Translations under genes and position numbers: made by a program | Assembly: GCA_040007095.1 (NCBI GenBank) | Contig: JBDTVS010000019.1 | Span: 21,865 to 85,864, forward strand | Length of the DNA stretch: 64,000 nt | DNA from: JBDTVS01 sp040007095 | GTDB lineage: Bacteria; Acidobacteriota; Vicinamibacteria; Vicinamibacterales; CAVVIG01 | Direction of reading: 5' to 3' | Notes under the pieces: generated by a model | Seen by the model: only the letters and a program-made list of their open reading frames with translations | Told to the model about the DNA's origin: nothing | Database searches by the model: none | Shown here: piece after piece, positions 34,651 through 43,694 of the stretch | Layout: each line of letters opens with the position of its first letter | Numbering within the stretch: the first letter of the stretch is position 1

Positions 34651-36336
34651 CTACCGCTTCAACTCAAAGACCTGCATCGATCCGACGATGCCCCTGAATC
34701 TGCCGACCGGAATGAGGTCGGCCCTTTCTGCGATGGCGGTCATCAGCGTGGTGATGGTCTTCGGCTTGTAGTAGTACTCGTGCACCACGACGTAGCGCAC
34801 GCCGAGCTCGGTGAGGCGATCGATCGACGACTGGTCCGGGAAGGTGCGCATTTTTTCCGCCGTTTCCATGTAGGAACGGGGGTGGTATCCGCTGTAGCCG
34901 TTGACCAGCGGGTTCCAATGGTAGGTCGACCAGTACTCGAAATCAGGGGCCAGCTCCCAATCCTCGAACGGTAGTTCCACGATCACCGACGGATACACGG
35001 TGCGCAGGAACTTGTACCCGTCGGGTACGTCGGTCGACAGGCGCTCCAGCCGCAGCGGTGCCGAACCGAACTCGAGTCCAATGGCCACGAGCGTGGCGAT
35101 GAACAGCACTCTACGGGAGCGAGCGCTCGGGACGAGCCGCTGAAGCGCCTGGAAGCCGAAGCCGCTGAGAACGGCGAGCGCGCAACACGCGAGAATCGAG
35201 AAGCGCGCCGGCGCCCGAAAGCCGCTGAGCGCCGGGACGTGCACGTAGAGCCAGGAGTAGAGCCAGCCGTTCAGCCCGAGCGACATCTCGATCGAGAGCG
35301 CTGCCAGGGCAGCGTAAATCCACGCCAACCGACCCGGCCGCAGGATCAGCGCCGCGGCCGCCAGTGCGATGACGACTACACCCTGAAACAGGTGCAGTTC
35401 ATTGCCCTCGAACCTCCATGCCGTCCAACCCCAGAGCCAGTTCTCCGGCGGCGCCGTGATGTAGCTGATGGCTTGAGCGCTGAACTGCGTGATCTCCGAC
35501 TGACTGCGAGGGCCGAGTCTTTTCGCGTTGGCGATGTACGGCTGCGAGTAAAGGGCCGTGACGACCGCCGGAATGACGCAGCCGAGCAATAACGTGCGCA
35601 TTCCGCGGAGGGCCCGGTCGGGGCGAGTCATGGCCAGCAGAAGGGCGAGCGCGGAGACGATCACTCCGAGAAACACCCCGTAGTACACGCACGAGAGCAC
35701 CTGGAGGGCCAGGAACAGGCCCGCAAGCTGACCGAAGCGAAGAGATCCGCGATCGAACGCCCGATGGACCGCCCACATCGACAAGGGCATCCAGACGGTC
35801 CACTGCAACTCGAGATGCATGAAATGCTCGACGCGGTAGGGCACGAGCGTGAAGATGGCGGCCGACACCAGCGCGGTGTCGGCGTCGCCGGTCAGGTACT
35901 GGACGAGGACAAACATGCCGATGCCGGATGAGACGATGCCGGCCAGCAGCAGCACGTTGTAGACGGCGACCGGGTTGACATGTGCCCAGAGCCAGGGTGC
36001 GGCGATCAGACCCTCGAGAAATGTCGCGTCGGAGTAGGCAAAGCTGCCGGGATTCGGATAGAAGATGTTGCCATCGAAGAGACGGCTCATGTCGCCGACC
36101 TTCAGCGCGTGCGCCAACCACGACAGCCGCCAGATGCTCAGCCGCGGATCGGGGTACGGCGCGACATACGACCCGAGGTGCAGCGCCTGCGGCCAGGTCA
36201 GCATCACGGTGAGGGCAGTCAGCAGCAGCGATGCGCTCACGATCGGACGGCGCAGCCAGTCTGCGACGCCCGAGCCGATCGCGGCCAGATTGAAGGTCGC
36301 CTGCCGTGGGGACCCTGCGGATCTCTGCGACGGCAT
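34651..36336 (-). CDS. polytopic membrane protein, YfhO/GT-C-like
   Basis: About eleven membrane helices and a C-terminal soluble domain (from about residue 430; PSVIVELPFEDWELAPDF) make up 561 residues. The first luminal loop has YPDPRLSIWRLSWLAHAL and the later AYSDATFLEG, typical of GT-C-fold glycosyltransferases and YfhO-like proteins that use polyprenyl-linked sugars. Catalytic identity is not provable. ATG 36336 is chosen; TTG 36342 is possible. It begins right after the stop of the AtoE-type gene, so the pair is one operon. Confidence 0.65.
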   Translation of the reverse strand: MPSQRSAGSPRQATFNLAAIGSGVADWLRRPIVSASLLLTALTVMLTWPQALHLGSYVAPYPDPRLSIWRLSWLAHALKVGDMSRLFDGNIFYPNPGSFAYSDATFLEGLIAAPWLWAHVNPVAVYNVLLLAGIVSSGIGMFVLVQYLTGDADTALVSAAIFTLVPYRVEHFMHLELQWTVWMPLSMWAVHRAFDRGSLRFGQLAGLFLALQVLSCVYYGVFLGVIVSALALLLAMTRPDRALRGMRTLLLGCVIPAVVTALYSQPYIANAKRLGPRSQSEITQFSAQAISYITAPPENWLWGWTAWRFEGNELHLFQGVVVIALAAAALILRPGRLAWIYAALAALSIEMSLGLNGWLYSWLYVHVPALSGFRAPARFSILACCALAVLSGFGFQALQRLVPSARSRRVLFIATLVAIGLEFGSAPLRLERLSTDVPDGYKFLRTVYPSVIVELPFEDWELAPDFEYWSTYHWNPLVNGYSGYHPRSYMETAEKMRTFPDQSSIDRLTELGVRYVVVHEYYYKPKTITTLMTAIAERADLIPVGRFRGIVGSMQVFELKR

Positions 36337-36342
36337 CAACAA

Positions 36343-37758
36343 TCAGGGAAGCGCGGGCGCGGTATAGGCGAGGGTGTAATTGAGAATCCAGACAAGAAAC
36401 AGCACCACCGGCACATGAACGACGAATTGCAGCATCGAGTACCCGACGATGTCGCGGGCCTTGAGGCCGAGAATCCCCAACAGCGGGAGCATCCAGAATG
36501 GATGGATGAGGTTGGCCAGCGCCTCGGTAGCATTGTACGTCTGCACGACCCAGCCGAGGTGGACGTGGAGCGAATTGGCGGCGGTCAGCATGTACGGCGC
36601 CTCGACCAGCCACTTCCCACCCGCCGAAGGAATGAAGAGCCCCAGAAATGCCGAATACACGCCGACCAGCAGCGGAAAGGTGTGCGGCGTCGACACGTCG
36701 ATGAAGAACTCCGCCATCTTCTTGGCCAGCCCCGACTCGGTCATCATCTTCACCATCCCGGCGTAGAGCGGGTATTGAATCAGCACGCCCGCTACGGATG
36801 GGACCCCGGCCGAGATCGCCTTCGTGAACGACTTCGGCCGCCAGTGCAGCACGAGCCCTGCGATCAGGAAGGCGAAGACGAAGTGGTTCAAGTCGAGAAT
36901 GATGGCGGCCCCTTTGGTGGCGACTTCCCGGACGAGATATGCGATGCCGCACGTGCCGAGAAAGATAGTCAGCAGCGGGCTGTACTCGAGCCACTCGCCC
37001 GGCTTCTCCGGCTTGCCGATCGACAGCGTCGTCGCCTGGTATTCGACGCCCATGTCGGCCATGCTGCGCGCCTGGTCGGGCTCGGGCGCCGAGTAATAGC
37101 AGATGGCATACGAGAGGATCGCGAGGACGAGCGCGATGACGATGCTCTGCCACAGCCCCAGCGTCTGCGAGAGTGGAATCACGCCACTGATTTGTAGAAT
37201 GGAGGGCGGCAGCGACGCCGGCGCCGCCATGATCAATGCGGCGGACGAAGAAAGCCCGAGCGCCCAGATGCTGCCGATGCCCAGATATGCGGCCGCGCCG
37301 ACCGCCCGATAATCCGCGCCGCGCACGCGATGCGTCACTTCCTTGGCCAGCAGCGCGCTGAAGATCAGGCTGAAGCTCCACGACAGCAGCGACGACAACA
37401 TCGAGAACAGCCCGACGAAGGCCGCCGCGCTTCTGCCGTTTTTCGGGATCTCGGCCAGGCGACGGATGATCGCGAAGACCGGCGCCGACGTCGCGACGGC
37501 GTAGCCGGTGAGGATGATGAGCGCCATCTGCATCGTGAAGGCGACCAGATCCCAGAACCCCGCGCCGAACCACTGCGCGGCCTGCATCGGCGAGCTGCCG
37601 ACCAGCAGGGTCGCACCAAAGACCAGGACGACCGCGACGCAGGCCAGCGAAAACGCATCGGGGAACCAATGCTCGAACCATTCCGACAAGCGAAGGCCAA
37701 GGTCCGATAGCCACGACCCGGCAGGGGTGCCCGGCGCGTGCGTGTCCTGCGGGATCAT
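36343..37758 (-). CDS. atoE: AtoE-type short-chain fatty acid transporter
   Basis: The 471-residue protein is hydrophobic throughout and matches the AtoE family: WFPDAFSLACVAVVLVF, SSLLSWSFSLIFSALLA, FLGLFIPSAGGKWLVEAP and NATEALANLIHPFWMLPLLG. AtoE imports short-chain fatty acids such as acetoacetate or butyrate. No CoA-transferase gene adjoins, so the physiological substrate is uncertain. The start is 26 bp from a divergent gene, with an 18-bp perfect palindrome between them. Confidence 0.88.
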   Translation of the reverse strand: MIPQDTHAPGTPAGSWLSDLGLRLSEWFEHWFPDAFSLACVAVVLVFGATLLVGSSPMQAAQWFGAGFWDLVAFTMQMALIILTGYAVATSAPVFAIIRRLAEIPKNGRSAAAFVGLFSMLSSLLSWSFSLIFSALLAKEVTHRVRGADYRAVGAAAYLGIGSIWALGLSSSAALIMAAPASLPPSILQISGVIPLSQTLGLWQSIVIALVLAILSYAICYYSAPEPDQARSMADMGVEYQATTLSIGKPEKPGEWLEYSPLLTIFLGTCGIAYLVREVATKGAAIILDLNHFVFAFLIAGLVLHWRPKSFTKAISAGVPSVAGVLIQYPLYAGMVKMMTESGLAKKMAEFFIDVSTPHTFPLLVGVYSAFLGLFIPSAGGKWLVEAPYMLTAANSLHVHLGWVVQTYNATEALANLIHPFWMLPLLGILGLKARDIVGYSMLQFVVHVPVVLFLVWILNYTLAYTAPALP

Positions 37759-37760
37759 CG

Positions 37761-37778
37761 GCGGATGATATCATCCGC
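37761..37778. promoter_or_regulatory. 18-bp perfect palindrome between divergent starts
   Basis: GCGGATGATATCATCCGC is a perfect palindrome filling most of the 26-bp gap between atoE (-) and the cytochrome-PQQ dehydrogenase (+). It looks like an operator controlling both genes. The gap is too short for two separate promoters, so transcripts must begin inside one another's genes or be nearly leaderless. Confidence 0.55.
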
Positions 37779-37784
37779 ACCCAT

Positions 37785-39656
37785 ATGCGATTGGTGGTTT
37801 GCTTCGCGGTTGGCACCGCGCTTCTCATCGCCGCGCCGCAGCGGCTCGCCGCGCAGGCCCGCGTTCCGGACGGCGCAGCCCTCTATCAGCAGCACTGCGC
37901 GTCGTGTCACGACAACGGTGCCGCTCGCGCTCCCGATCGAGAGGCGCTTCGATCAATGGTGCCGCAGCGGGTGCTCGACGCGCTCGAGACCGGGCAGATG
38001 ATTTCGATGGCGACCGGCCGCTCGGCCGCCGAACGGCGTGCGATCGCGGAGTTCGTGACCGGACAATCGTTCGCCGATGCGTTGCCGACGACGCCCTCGG
38101 CGCAGGCGATGTGCGTTGGGGCGCCCGGCGAGCTCGCGGTGCCTCCGTCGGGGGCCGCGTGGAACGGCTGGGGCGTGAACACGTCGAACACGCGCTTTCA
38201 AAGCGCTGCGACCGCAGGGCTCGCCGCCGAGGATGTTCCGCGCCTGAAGCTGAAATGGGCCTTCGGATTCCCGGGTGATCTGCAATCCAACGCACAGGCG
38301 ACGCTGGCGGGCGGACGTGTGTTTGTCGGCAGCGCCGGCGGGAAAGTGTACTCGCTCAGCGCTGTTACGGGCTGCGTGTACTGGTTCTTCGATACCGGTG
38401 CTTCGATGCGCGCGGCGATCAGTCTGGGCCGGATCGACACAGGATCCGGTTCGCGGTACGCGGCGTTTTTTGGTGACGGCGCGGCCACGGCCTACGCGCT
38501 CGACGCGGCGACCGGCGCGCTGCTGTGGAAGGCGAAGGTCGACAATTTCCCGGTGGCGCGGATCACGGGGTCGCCAACGTTGCACCGCGGCCGTCTGTAT
38601 GTGCCGATCGCGTCCGGTGAAGAGGGCTCGGGCGCCTCGCCGAGCTACCAGTGTTGCAAGTTTCGCGGCAGCGTGGTCGCGCTCGACGCGGCCACGGGGA
38701 AACAGCTCTGGAAGAGCTACACGATCCCAGAGGAGGCGATTCCAACCCAGAAAAACAAGGTGGGGACGCAGCTTTGGGGACCATCCGGCGCGCCGGTGTG
38801 GAGCAGTCCGGCGATTGACGAGAAGCGCAACGTGATGTACATCACGACCGGCAACAACTACAGCGATCCGCCGTCTCGAATGAGCGACTCCTTCGTCGCG
38901 ATGGACCTCAAGTCCGGAAAAATCCTCTGGTCCAAACAGATGACCGCGTCGGATGCGTATACCTCCGCGTGCCGTCTGCCCGACAAGACCAACTGCGCGG
39001 TCTCGAACGGACCGGACTTCGATTTCAGCGCATCGCCGATCCTCGTCACGCTACCGAGCGGCAAACGGGCGCTTGTGGCCGGCCAGAAATCGGGAATTGT
39101 CCACGCACTCGATCCGGATCGCCAGGGCGAGGTGCTGTGGGAAACCCGCGTCGGACAGGGCGGGACGATGGGCGGTGTGCAGTGGGGGTCGGCCACGGAC
39201 GGCACCAACGTCTACGTCGCGAATTCCGACATCGGCCGCGTGATGCTCAACTTCAGCACCTTCACCGACGCCGATCCCAATCGCGGCGGCGGGATGTTTG
39301 CCTTACGCGTGGATAGTGGGGCGCGCGTCTGGTACACGCCCCCGATCGGGTGCGACGGACGCAAGCGCTGCAGCCCTGCGCAGTCAGCGGCGGTCAGCGC
39401 GATGCCCGGCGTGGCGTTTTCCGGATCGGTCGACGGTCACATGCGCGCCTACTCTGCGACTGACGGACGCGTGGTCTGGGACTTCGATACCATCCGTCCG
39501 TACGAAACCGTCAACCGTGTCCCCGCGCGCGGCGGCTCGCTCGATGGCCCTGGCCCGGCGATTGGCGGCGGCATGATCTTCTTCAATTCCGGCTACCACA
39601 CCGCCGGCGGTGTGCCCGGCAACGTGCTGCTCGCGTTCTCGGTGGACGGGAAGTAG
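37785..39656 (+). CDS. cytochrome c-PQQ dehydrogenase fusion (PVA dehydrogenase-like)
   Basis: A signal peptide (cleavage near RLAAQ) precedes a cytochrome c domain with CASCH at residues 38-42. After about residue 120 an eight-bladed PQQ propeller follows (FQSAATAGLAAEDVPRLKLK, ALDAATGALLWKAKV, VALDAATGKQLWKSY, ITTGNNYSDPP). This order, haem first and propeller second, is that of polyvinyl-alcohol dehydrogenase. It would oxidise an alcohol in the periplasm and pass electrons through its own haem. The substrate is not proven. It is divergent from atoE over a palindrome. Confidence 0.85.
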   Translation: MRLVVCFAVGTALLIAAPQRLAAQARVPDGAALYQQHCASCHDNGAARAPDREALRSMVPQRVLDALETGQMISMATGRSAAERRAIAEFVTGQSFADALPTTPSAQAMCVGAPGELAVPPSGAAWNGWGVNTSNTRFQSAATAGLAAEDVPRLKLKWAFGFPGDLQSNAQATLAGGRVFVGSAGGKVYSLSAVTGCVYWFFDTGASMRAAISLGRIDTGSGSRYAAFFGDGAATAYALDAATGALLWKAKVDNFPVARITGSPTLHRGRLYVPIASGEEGSGASPSYQCCKFRGSVVALDAATGKQLWKSYTIPEEAIPTQKNKVGTQLWGPSGAPVWSSPAIDEKRNVMYITTGNNYSDPPSRMSDSFVAMDLKSGKILWSKQMTASDAYTSACRLPDKTNCAVSNGPDFDFSASPILVTLPSGKRALVAGQKSGIVHALDPDRQGEVLWETRVGQGGTMGGVQWGSATDGTNVYVANSDIGRVMLNFSTFTDADPNRGGGMFALRVDSGARVWYTPPIGCDGRKRCSPAQSAAVSAMPGVAFSGSVDGHMRAYSATDGRVVWDFDTIRPYETVNRVPARGGSLDGPGPAIGGGMIFFNSGYHTAGGVPGNVLLAFSVDGK

Positions 39657-39705
39657 GACAGGGACAGCGCTCTTCGCAGGACGCGCCACGATCGGGCACC
39701 CGCCG

Positions 39706-41214
39706 ATGGCATCCGTTCTTCATCCACTCTTCGAAGCCCGTCACGTCTCAAAAGCCTTTCCGGGCGTGCAAGCGCTGGACGACGTGTCGCTGGCCGCGCA
39801 TGCGGGCGAAGCCCACGTGTTGCTCGGTCAGAACGGCGCGGGCAAGTCCACCCTGATCAAGGCGCTGTACGGTGCCTACCATCCCGACCAGGGCGAGTTC
39901 CTGTTCGACGGAGTTCCCGTCCGGCTGACATCGCCAGCCGATGCCAGACGACTCGGCATCGCCGTGATGTTCCAGGAATTCTCGTTGGTGCCGTATTTGA
40001 ACGTGGCCGACAATATTTTTCTTGGCCGCGAGTTTCCAGGTCGTGTTCCGGGCACGATCGACCGCCGCCGCATGCAGGTCCAAGCGGCGCGGATCCTGAC
40101 GGCGCTCGGTACCGACCTGGATCCGGGGACGCCCGTCCACCGGCTCGGCGTCGCCCAACAGCAGATGGTGGAGATTGCCAAGGCGCTATCGCAGCACGCG
40201 CGGGTCCTGGTCATGGACGAGCCGACCGCGGCGCTGTCCGATCCGGAGATCGAACGGCTGTTCGCGATTATCCGGACGCTGAAGGCGGAGGGCGTCGCGA
40301 TCATCTACATTTCTCACCGGCTGCACGAGATCTTCGAGATTGGCGATCGAATCACGGTCCTTCGCGACGGCCGGAAGGTGGCGGAGGTGCGGCCCTCCGA
40401 GACAACGGTGGCCGATCTCGTGCGGATGATGGTCGGCCGCCAAGTCAGCACCACCTACCGGCATCGTTTCGCCGATCGGCCGGGAGCGCCGGTTCTCGAG
40501 GTTCGCGACCTGCGCGCCGCCAACGGCGTGCACGGGGTCAGCCTGGTGGTGCGATCGGGAGAAATCGTGGGGCTGGCCGGCCTGGTCGGTGCCGGGCGCA
40601 CGGAGCTCGTGCGGGCGATCTTCGGCGCCGACCACGTCGTCGGCGGAGAGGTCCGCCTGCACGGCGACGTCTTCCATGGCGGCCCGCCGGCAGCCGTCCG
40701 GGCAGGGGCCGGGCTGGTGCCCGAGGATCGCAAGCGGCAGGGACTCGCGCTGGTGCAATCGGTCCAGGACAACCTGCTGGTGGCCGGGCTGCGCGTGCTG
40801 TTTCCGAATCACTGGTACCGACCCGCCCGGGCGGCGCGAGCCGCCAGCGATCTGACCGCGAGATTGAGGGTCAGCACCCCGTCGCCCCGGCGGCTGGTGA
40901 AATATCTGAGCGGAGGCAATCAGCAGAAGGTCGTGATCGGCAAGTGGCTGAATGCCGGGTCCCGCCTCTTCATCTTCGACGAGCCGACGCGCGGCATCGA
41001 CGTCGGCGCGAAGGCGGAGCTCTTTCAACTCATGGAGACCCTGGTTCACGAGGGCGCCGCCGTGCTGATGATCAGTTCGGAGCTCCCCGAAATCGTGGCC
41101 GTCTGCGACCGTGCCTACGTCATGCGTGACCGGACGATCGCGGGTGAGCTGTCGCGCGCCGCTCTGAGCGAGGAGAACATCTTGCGGCTGGCGATGCATC
41201 ACGCTTCGGTGTGA
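39706..41214 (+). CDS. sugar ABC transporter, double ATP-binding subunit (RbsA/MglA-type)
   Basis: The 502 residues hold two nucleotide-binding domains. The first has Walker A GQNGAGKST, a signature-like LGVAQQQMVEIAKALSQ and Walker B VLVMDEPTAAL. The second has the degenerate Walker A GLVGAGRTELVRAIF typical of this family, signature YLSGGNQQKVVIGKW and IFDEPTRGIDVGA. It powers the two permeases at 42762-44620. An MFS gene is interposed, which is unusual for such importers. Confidence 0.92.
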   Translation: MASVLHPLFEARHVSKAFPGVQALDDVSLAAHAGEAHVLLGQNGAGKSTLIKALYGAYHPDQGEFLFDGVPVRLTSPADARRLGIAVMFQEFSLVPYLNVADNIFLGREFPGRVPGTIDRRRMQVQAARILTALGTDLDPGTPVHRLGVAQQQMVEIAKALSQHARVLVMDEPTAALSDPEIERLFAIIRTLKAEGVAIIYISHRLHEIFEIGDRITVLRDGRKVAEVRPSETTVADLVRMMVGRQVSTTYRHRFADRPGAPVLEVRDLRAANGVHGVSLVVRSGEIVGLAGLVGAGRTELVRAIFGADHVVGGEVRLHGDVFHGGPPAAVRAGAGLVPEDRKRQGLALVQSVQDNLLVAGLRVLFPNHWYRPARAARAASDLTARLRVSTPSPRRLVKYLSGGNQQKVVIGKWLNAGSRLFIFDEPTRGIDVGAKAELFQLMETLVHEGAAVLMISSELPEIVAVCDRAYVMRDRTIAGELSRAALSEENILRLAMHHASV

Positions 41215-41220
41215 GACGTA

Positions 41221-41388
41221 GGGTAAGCAGGTAAGGCAGATAGGACGGGTTGGGCACGTGGGCGAGGTGGGGAAGTAGTTCAGGTGGGCGCGGTCTTGCG
41301 CGCCTGACCCGCCGAACCCGTCCCACCGGCCGAACCCGTCCACCAGCCGAAGGCGTCCCACCAGCCACCCCTCACCTGGCGCAAACCG
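41221..41388. repeat. GGGCAGGT-type short-period inverted repeat (copy D1)
   Basis: A G-rich left arm (units like GGACGGGTTGGGCACGTGGG) and a C-rich right arm (CCGAACCCGTCCCACCGGCC and similar) form an imperfect hairpin filling the gap between the ATPase and MFS genes. Units are degenerate, about 9-10 bp long. Related copies are at 46120 and 47661. Confidence 0.65.
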
Positions 41389-41418
41389 CCCCGGCTCGCC
41401 TCGCTGGACCGTGTTAGC

Positions 41419-42660
41419 ATGCCACCCGTGCCGAGACCCACCGCGACAGTTCCCACCACGACTGCGCTCGAAATCGGGACCGACTGGAAAGTCTGGGTGC
41501 CCTGTTTCGGGATGGCTCTGTGCTCATGGCTCTCGTTTGTCGATCGCCAGGTGCTGGGCGCGCTCGCCCCGACGATCCTCAAGGAGACCGGGCTCGATGC
41601 GGGGCAGTTTGCGGTCGTCAACTCGTATTTCTTCGTCGCCTACACCGTCGCGAACCCGCTCTGGGGCACCATTCTGGACTACGTCGGCCTGCGAGTGGGC
41701 ATGTTGATGGGCGTGGCGATCTGGACCATCGCCAGCGTGTCGCACGGATGGATGACGGGGTTGATGGGATTTGCGCTGTGCCGCGCCCTCCTCGGGTTCG
41801 GCGAGGGGGTGACGTTTCCCGGCGGCTTGCGCACCGCGGTCGTGTCGCTGCCCGCCAGCAAGCGGGCCAGGGCGATCGCGCTGTCGTTCAGCGGCGGCAC
41901 GCTCGGCGGCGTGGCTGCCCCCTTCATCGCGGTGCCGATCGGCCTGCGCTACGGGTGGAGAGCGGCGTTCATGTTCACCGGCGCGCTCGGATTCGGGTGG
42001 ATGGCGCTGTGGTTTGCGATCGCGCGGCCGCCGTTTCTGCCAAAGCTCGAACAGAAGGCGCGAAGGCTCGCGTGGGCGAACCCGTTCGAACGACGATTCT
42101 GGGCGATCGTCTTCAGCTACGCCTTGCCGGCCATCGCCCCCGGCCCGATCCTGACCCTGTTCTCGGTCTATCTCAATCAGGGACTGGGTGTGTCGCAGGG
42201 CGACCTCAAGTGGCTGCTGTGGATGCCGCCGCTCGCCTGGGGCGTCGGCTACTTTTTCTGGGGCTGGGCGGCCGATCGCTACGCCGTCGACAATCGGCGG
42301 CCGGTCGCCATGTTCCTGCTGTTGACGGCCTGCTCGCTGATTCTCGGTTTCACCACCTGGACGACGTCGGTGATGACGACGGTGGCGATCATTTCGTGGG
42401 CGACCTTCATTGGCGGCGGCTTTCAGATGCTGGCGCTCAAAGTCGGCTCGTACTGGTATCCGCGGGAGCAGGCGGCGATGATGACCGGCATTGCCTCCGG
42501 ATCGTGGGCGCTGGTGAACTACATCCTGCTGCAGTTCCTGGGTCCGCTGTTCAATCAGCATCGATACGCCGAGGCGTGGTGGCTGATCGCGCTGTGCCCG
42601 GCCGTCGGCGTGGCGGTGTGGCTGTTCCTGAGCCGCTCGGCGTCCGAGTTGCGCACGTAG
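41419..42660 (+). CDS. MFS transporter, ACS/hexuronate-like
   Basis: Twelve hydrophobic helices fit 413 residues. The N-terminal block FGMALCSWLSFVDRQVLGAL and the signature region RALLGFGEGVTFPGGLRTAV resemble anion:cation symporters such as ExuT. It may import an organic acid or sugar acid. It is sandwiched between parts of an ABC sugar importer, suggesting the same catabolic theme. ATG 41419 fits the family start. Confidence 0.82.
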   Translation: MPPVPRPTATVPTTTALEIGTDWKVWVPCFGMALCSWLSFVDRQVLGALAPTILKETGLDAGQFAVVNSYFFVAYTVANPLWGTILDYVGLRVGMLMGVAIWTIASVSHGWMTGLMGFALCRALLGFGEGVTFPGGLRTAVVSLPASKRARAIALSFSGGTLGGVAAPFIAVPIGLRYGWRAAFMFTGALGFGWMALWFAIARPPFLPKLEQKARRLAWANPFERRFWAIVFSYALPAIAPGPILTLFSVYLNQGLGVSQGDLKWLLWMPPLAWGVGYFFWGWAADRYAVDNRRPVAMFLLLTACSLILGFTTWTTSVMTTVAIISWATFIGGGFQMLALKVGSYWYPREQAAMMTGIASGSWALVNYILLQFLGPLFNQHRYAEAWWLIALCPAVGVAVWLFLSRSASELRT

Positions 42661-42761
42661 GCCGCCGACCCGACCAGACCACGGGCTGCGAATGCTTCTC
42701 CGCCGGTGAGTGCTCGAGAGTTGGACGTTGAACCCAGCGCCGTGAACGTAACTTCCCAGTC

Positions 42762-43694
42762 TTGACTGTTGGCTTCTCACTCGCGAAGGTGCCCGGCGTC
42801 GCGTACCTGCTCGTCGTCGAGCTGATCGTGTTTTCGGCGCTCGACAGGAGTTTCGCCTCCGGGCCCAACGTCCTCAATATCGGCCTCCAATCCGCGACGC
42901 TCGTGCTGCTCGCGCTGCCGATGACCCTCATCATCATGAGCGAAGGGCTCGATCTCTCGATGGGCGCGGTGCTCGGTCTGGCCGGCGTGGTGCTCGCGAG
43001 CGTGTTGGTGCGCGGCGGTGGACTGACGACGGCGTGCGCGGCCGCGCTCGCCGTCGGGGCGATCTTCGGCCTGGCCAACGGCCTGCTCGTCGTCGGCGTC
43101 GGCATTCCACCATTCATTGCCACGCTGGGCACGCTCGGGATTGCGCAGGGATTGGCCGTCGCCGCGACCGGCGGCCGAAGCGTGGTCGGCATCGGGGAGA
43201 CGCTGCCCACGCTCTATGCGAGCCGGTGGTTTGGCGTCCCGTTTTCGGTGGTCATCGCGGCGGCTGCGTATCTGGTCTTTCACGTGGTGTTGTATTACAC
43301 GCGCTTCGGCACCTACGTGTTCGCGATCGGCGGCCATCGCGAGTCGCTGACGCTCGCGGGCGTGCGGACGAGCCGCTATCACGTGGGGATTTATGCGCTG
43401 GGCGGCGTGATGGCAGGCGTCGGCGCGCTGCTGCTCACCGGCCGCATGAACGCCGGTCATCCGATCGCGTCCATTGGCATGGAGTTCGAGGCGATCGCCG
43501 CGGTGGTGGTCGGCGGCACGTCGTTCGAGCGAGGCAACGGCTGGCTGCCCGGTACGCTGCTCGGCGTGTTGACCATCGGCGTGTTGAGGAACGGTCTCAA
43601 CGTGCTGGCCGTGCCCTCGTCGCTGCAGAGCGCGAGCATCGGCCTGCTCGTCATTGCCGCGTTACTGGTCGATTCGATTCGAGGCCGCGGGTGA
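42762..43694 (+). CDS. sugar ABC transporter permease 1 (RbsC-type)
   Basis: This 310-residue membrane protein has about eight helices and belongs to the ribose/xylose permease family: LLALPMTLIIMSEGLDLSMG, GLANGLLVVGVGIPPFIATLGTLGIAQG and AIAAVVVGGTSFERGNGW. The start is TTG 42762. Its TGA overlaps the GTG of the second permease (GTGA at 43691-43694), so the two are translationally coupled and probably form a heterodimeric channel. Confidence 0.88.
   Translation: MTVGFSLAKVPGVAYLLVVELIVFSALDRSFASGPNVLNIGLQSATLVLLALPMTLIIMSEGLDLSMGAVLGLAGVVLASVLVRGGGLTTACAAALAVGAIFGLANGLLVVGVGIPPFIATLGTLGIAQGLAVAATGGRSVVGIGETLPTLYASRWFGVPFSVVIAAAAYLVFHVVLYYTRFGTYVFAIGGHRESLTLAGVRTSRYHVGIYALGGVMAGVGALLLTGRMNAGHPIASIGMEFEAIAAVVVGGTSFERGNGWLPGTLLGVLTIGVLRNGLNVLAVPSSLQSASIGLLVIAALLVDSIRGRG

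Noticed and set aside
35399..37828. 809-codon minus-strand frame across the AtoE and membrane-protein genes
   Set aside because: Out of frame with two clear membrane proteins, Arg-rich, spans their boundary, no start signal.
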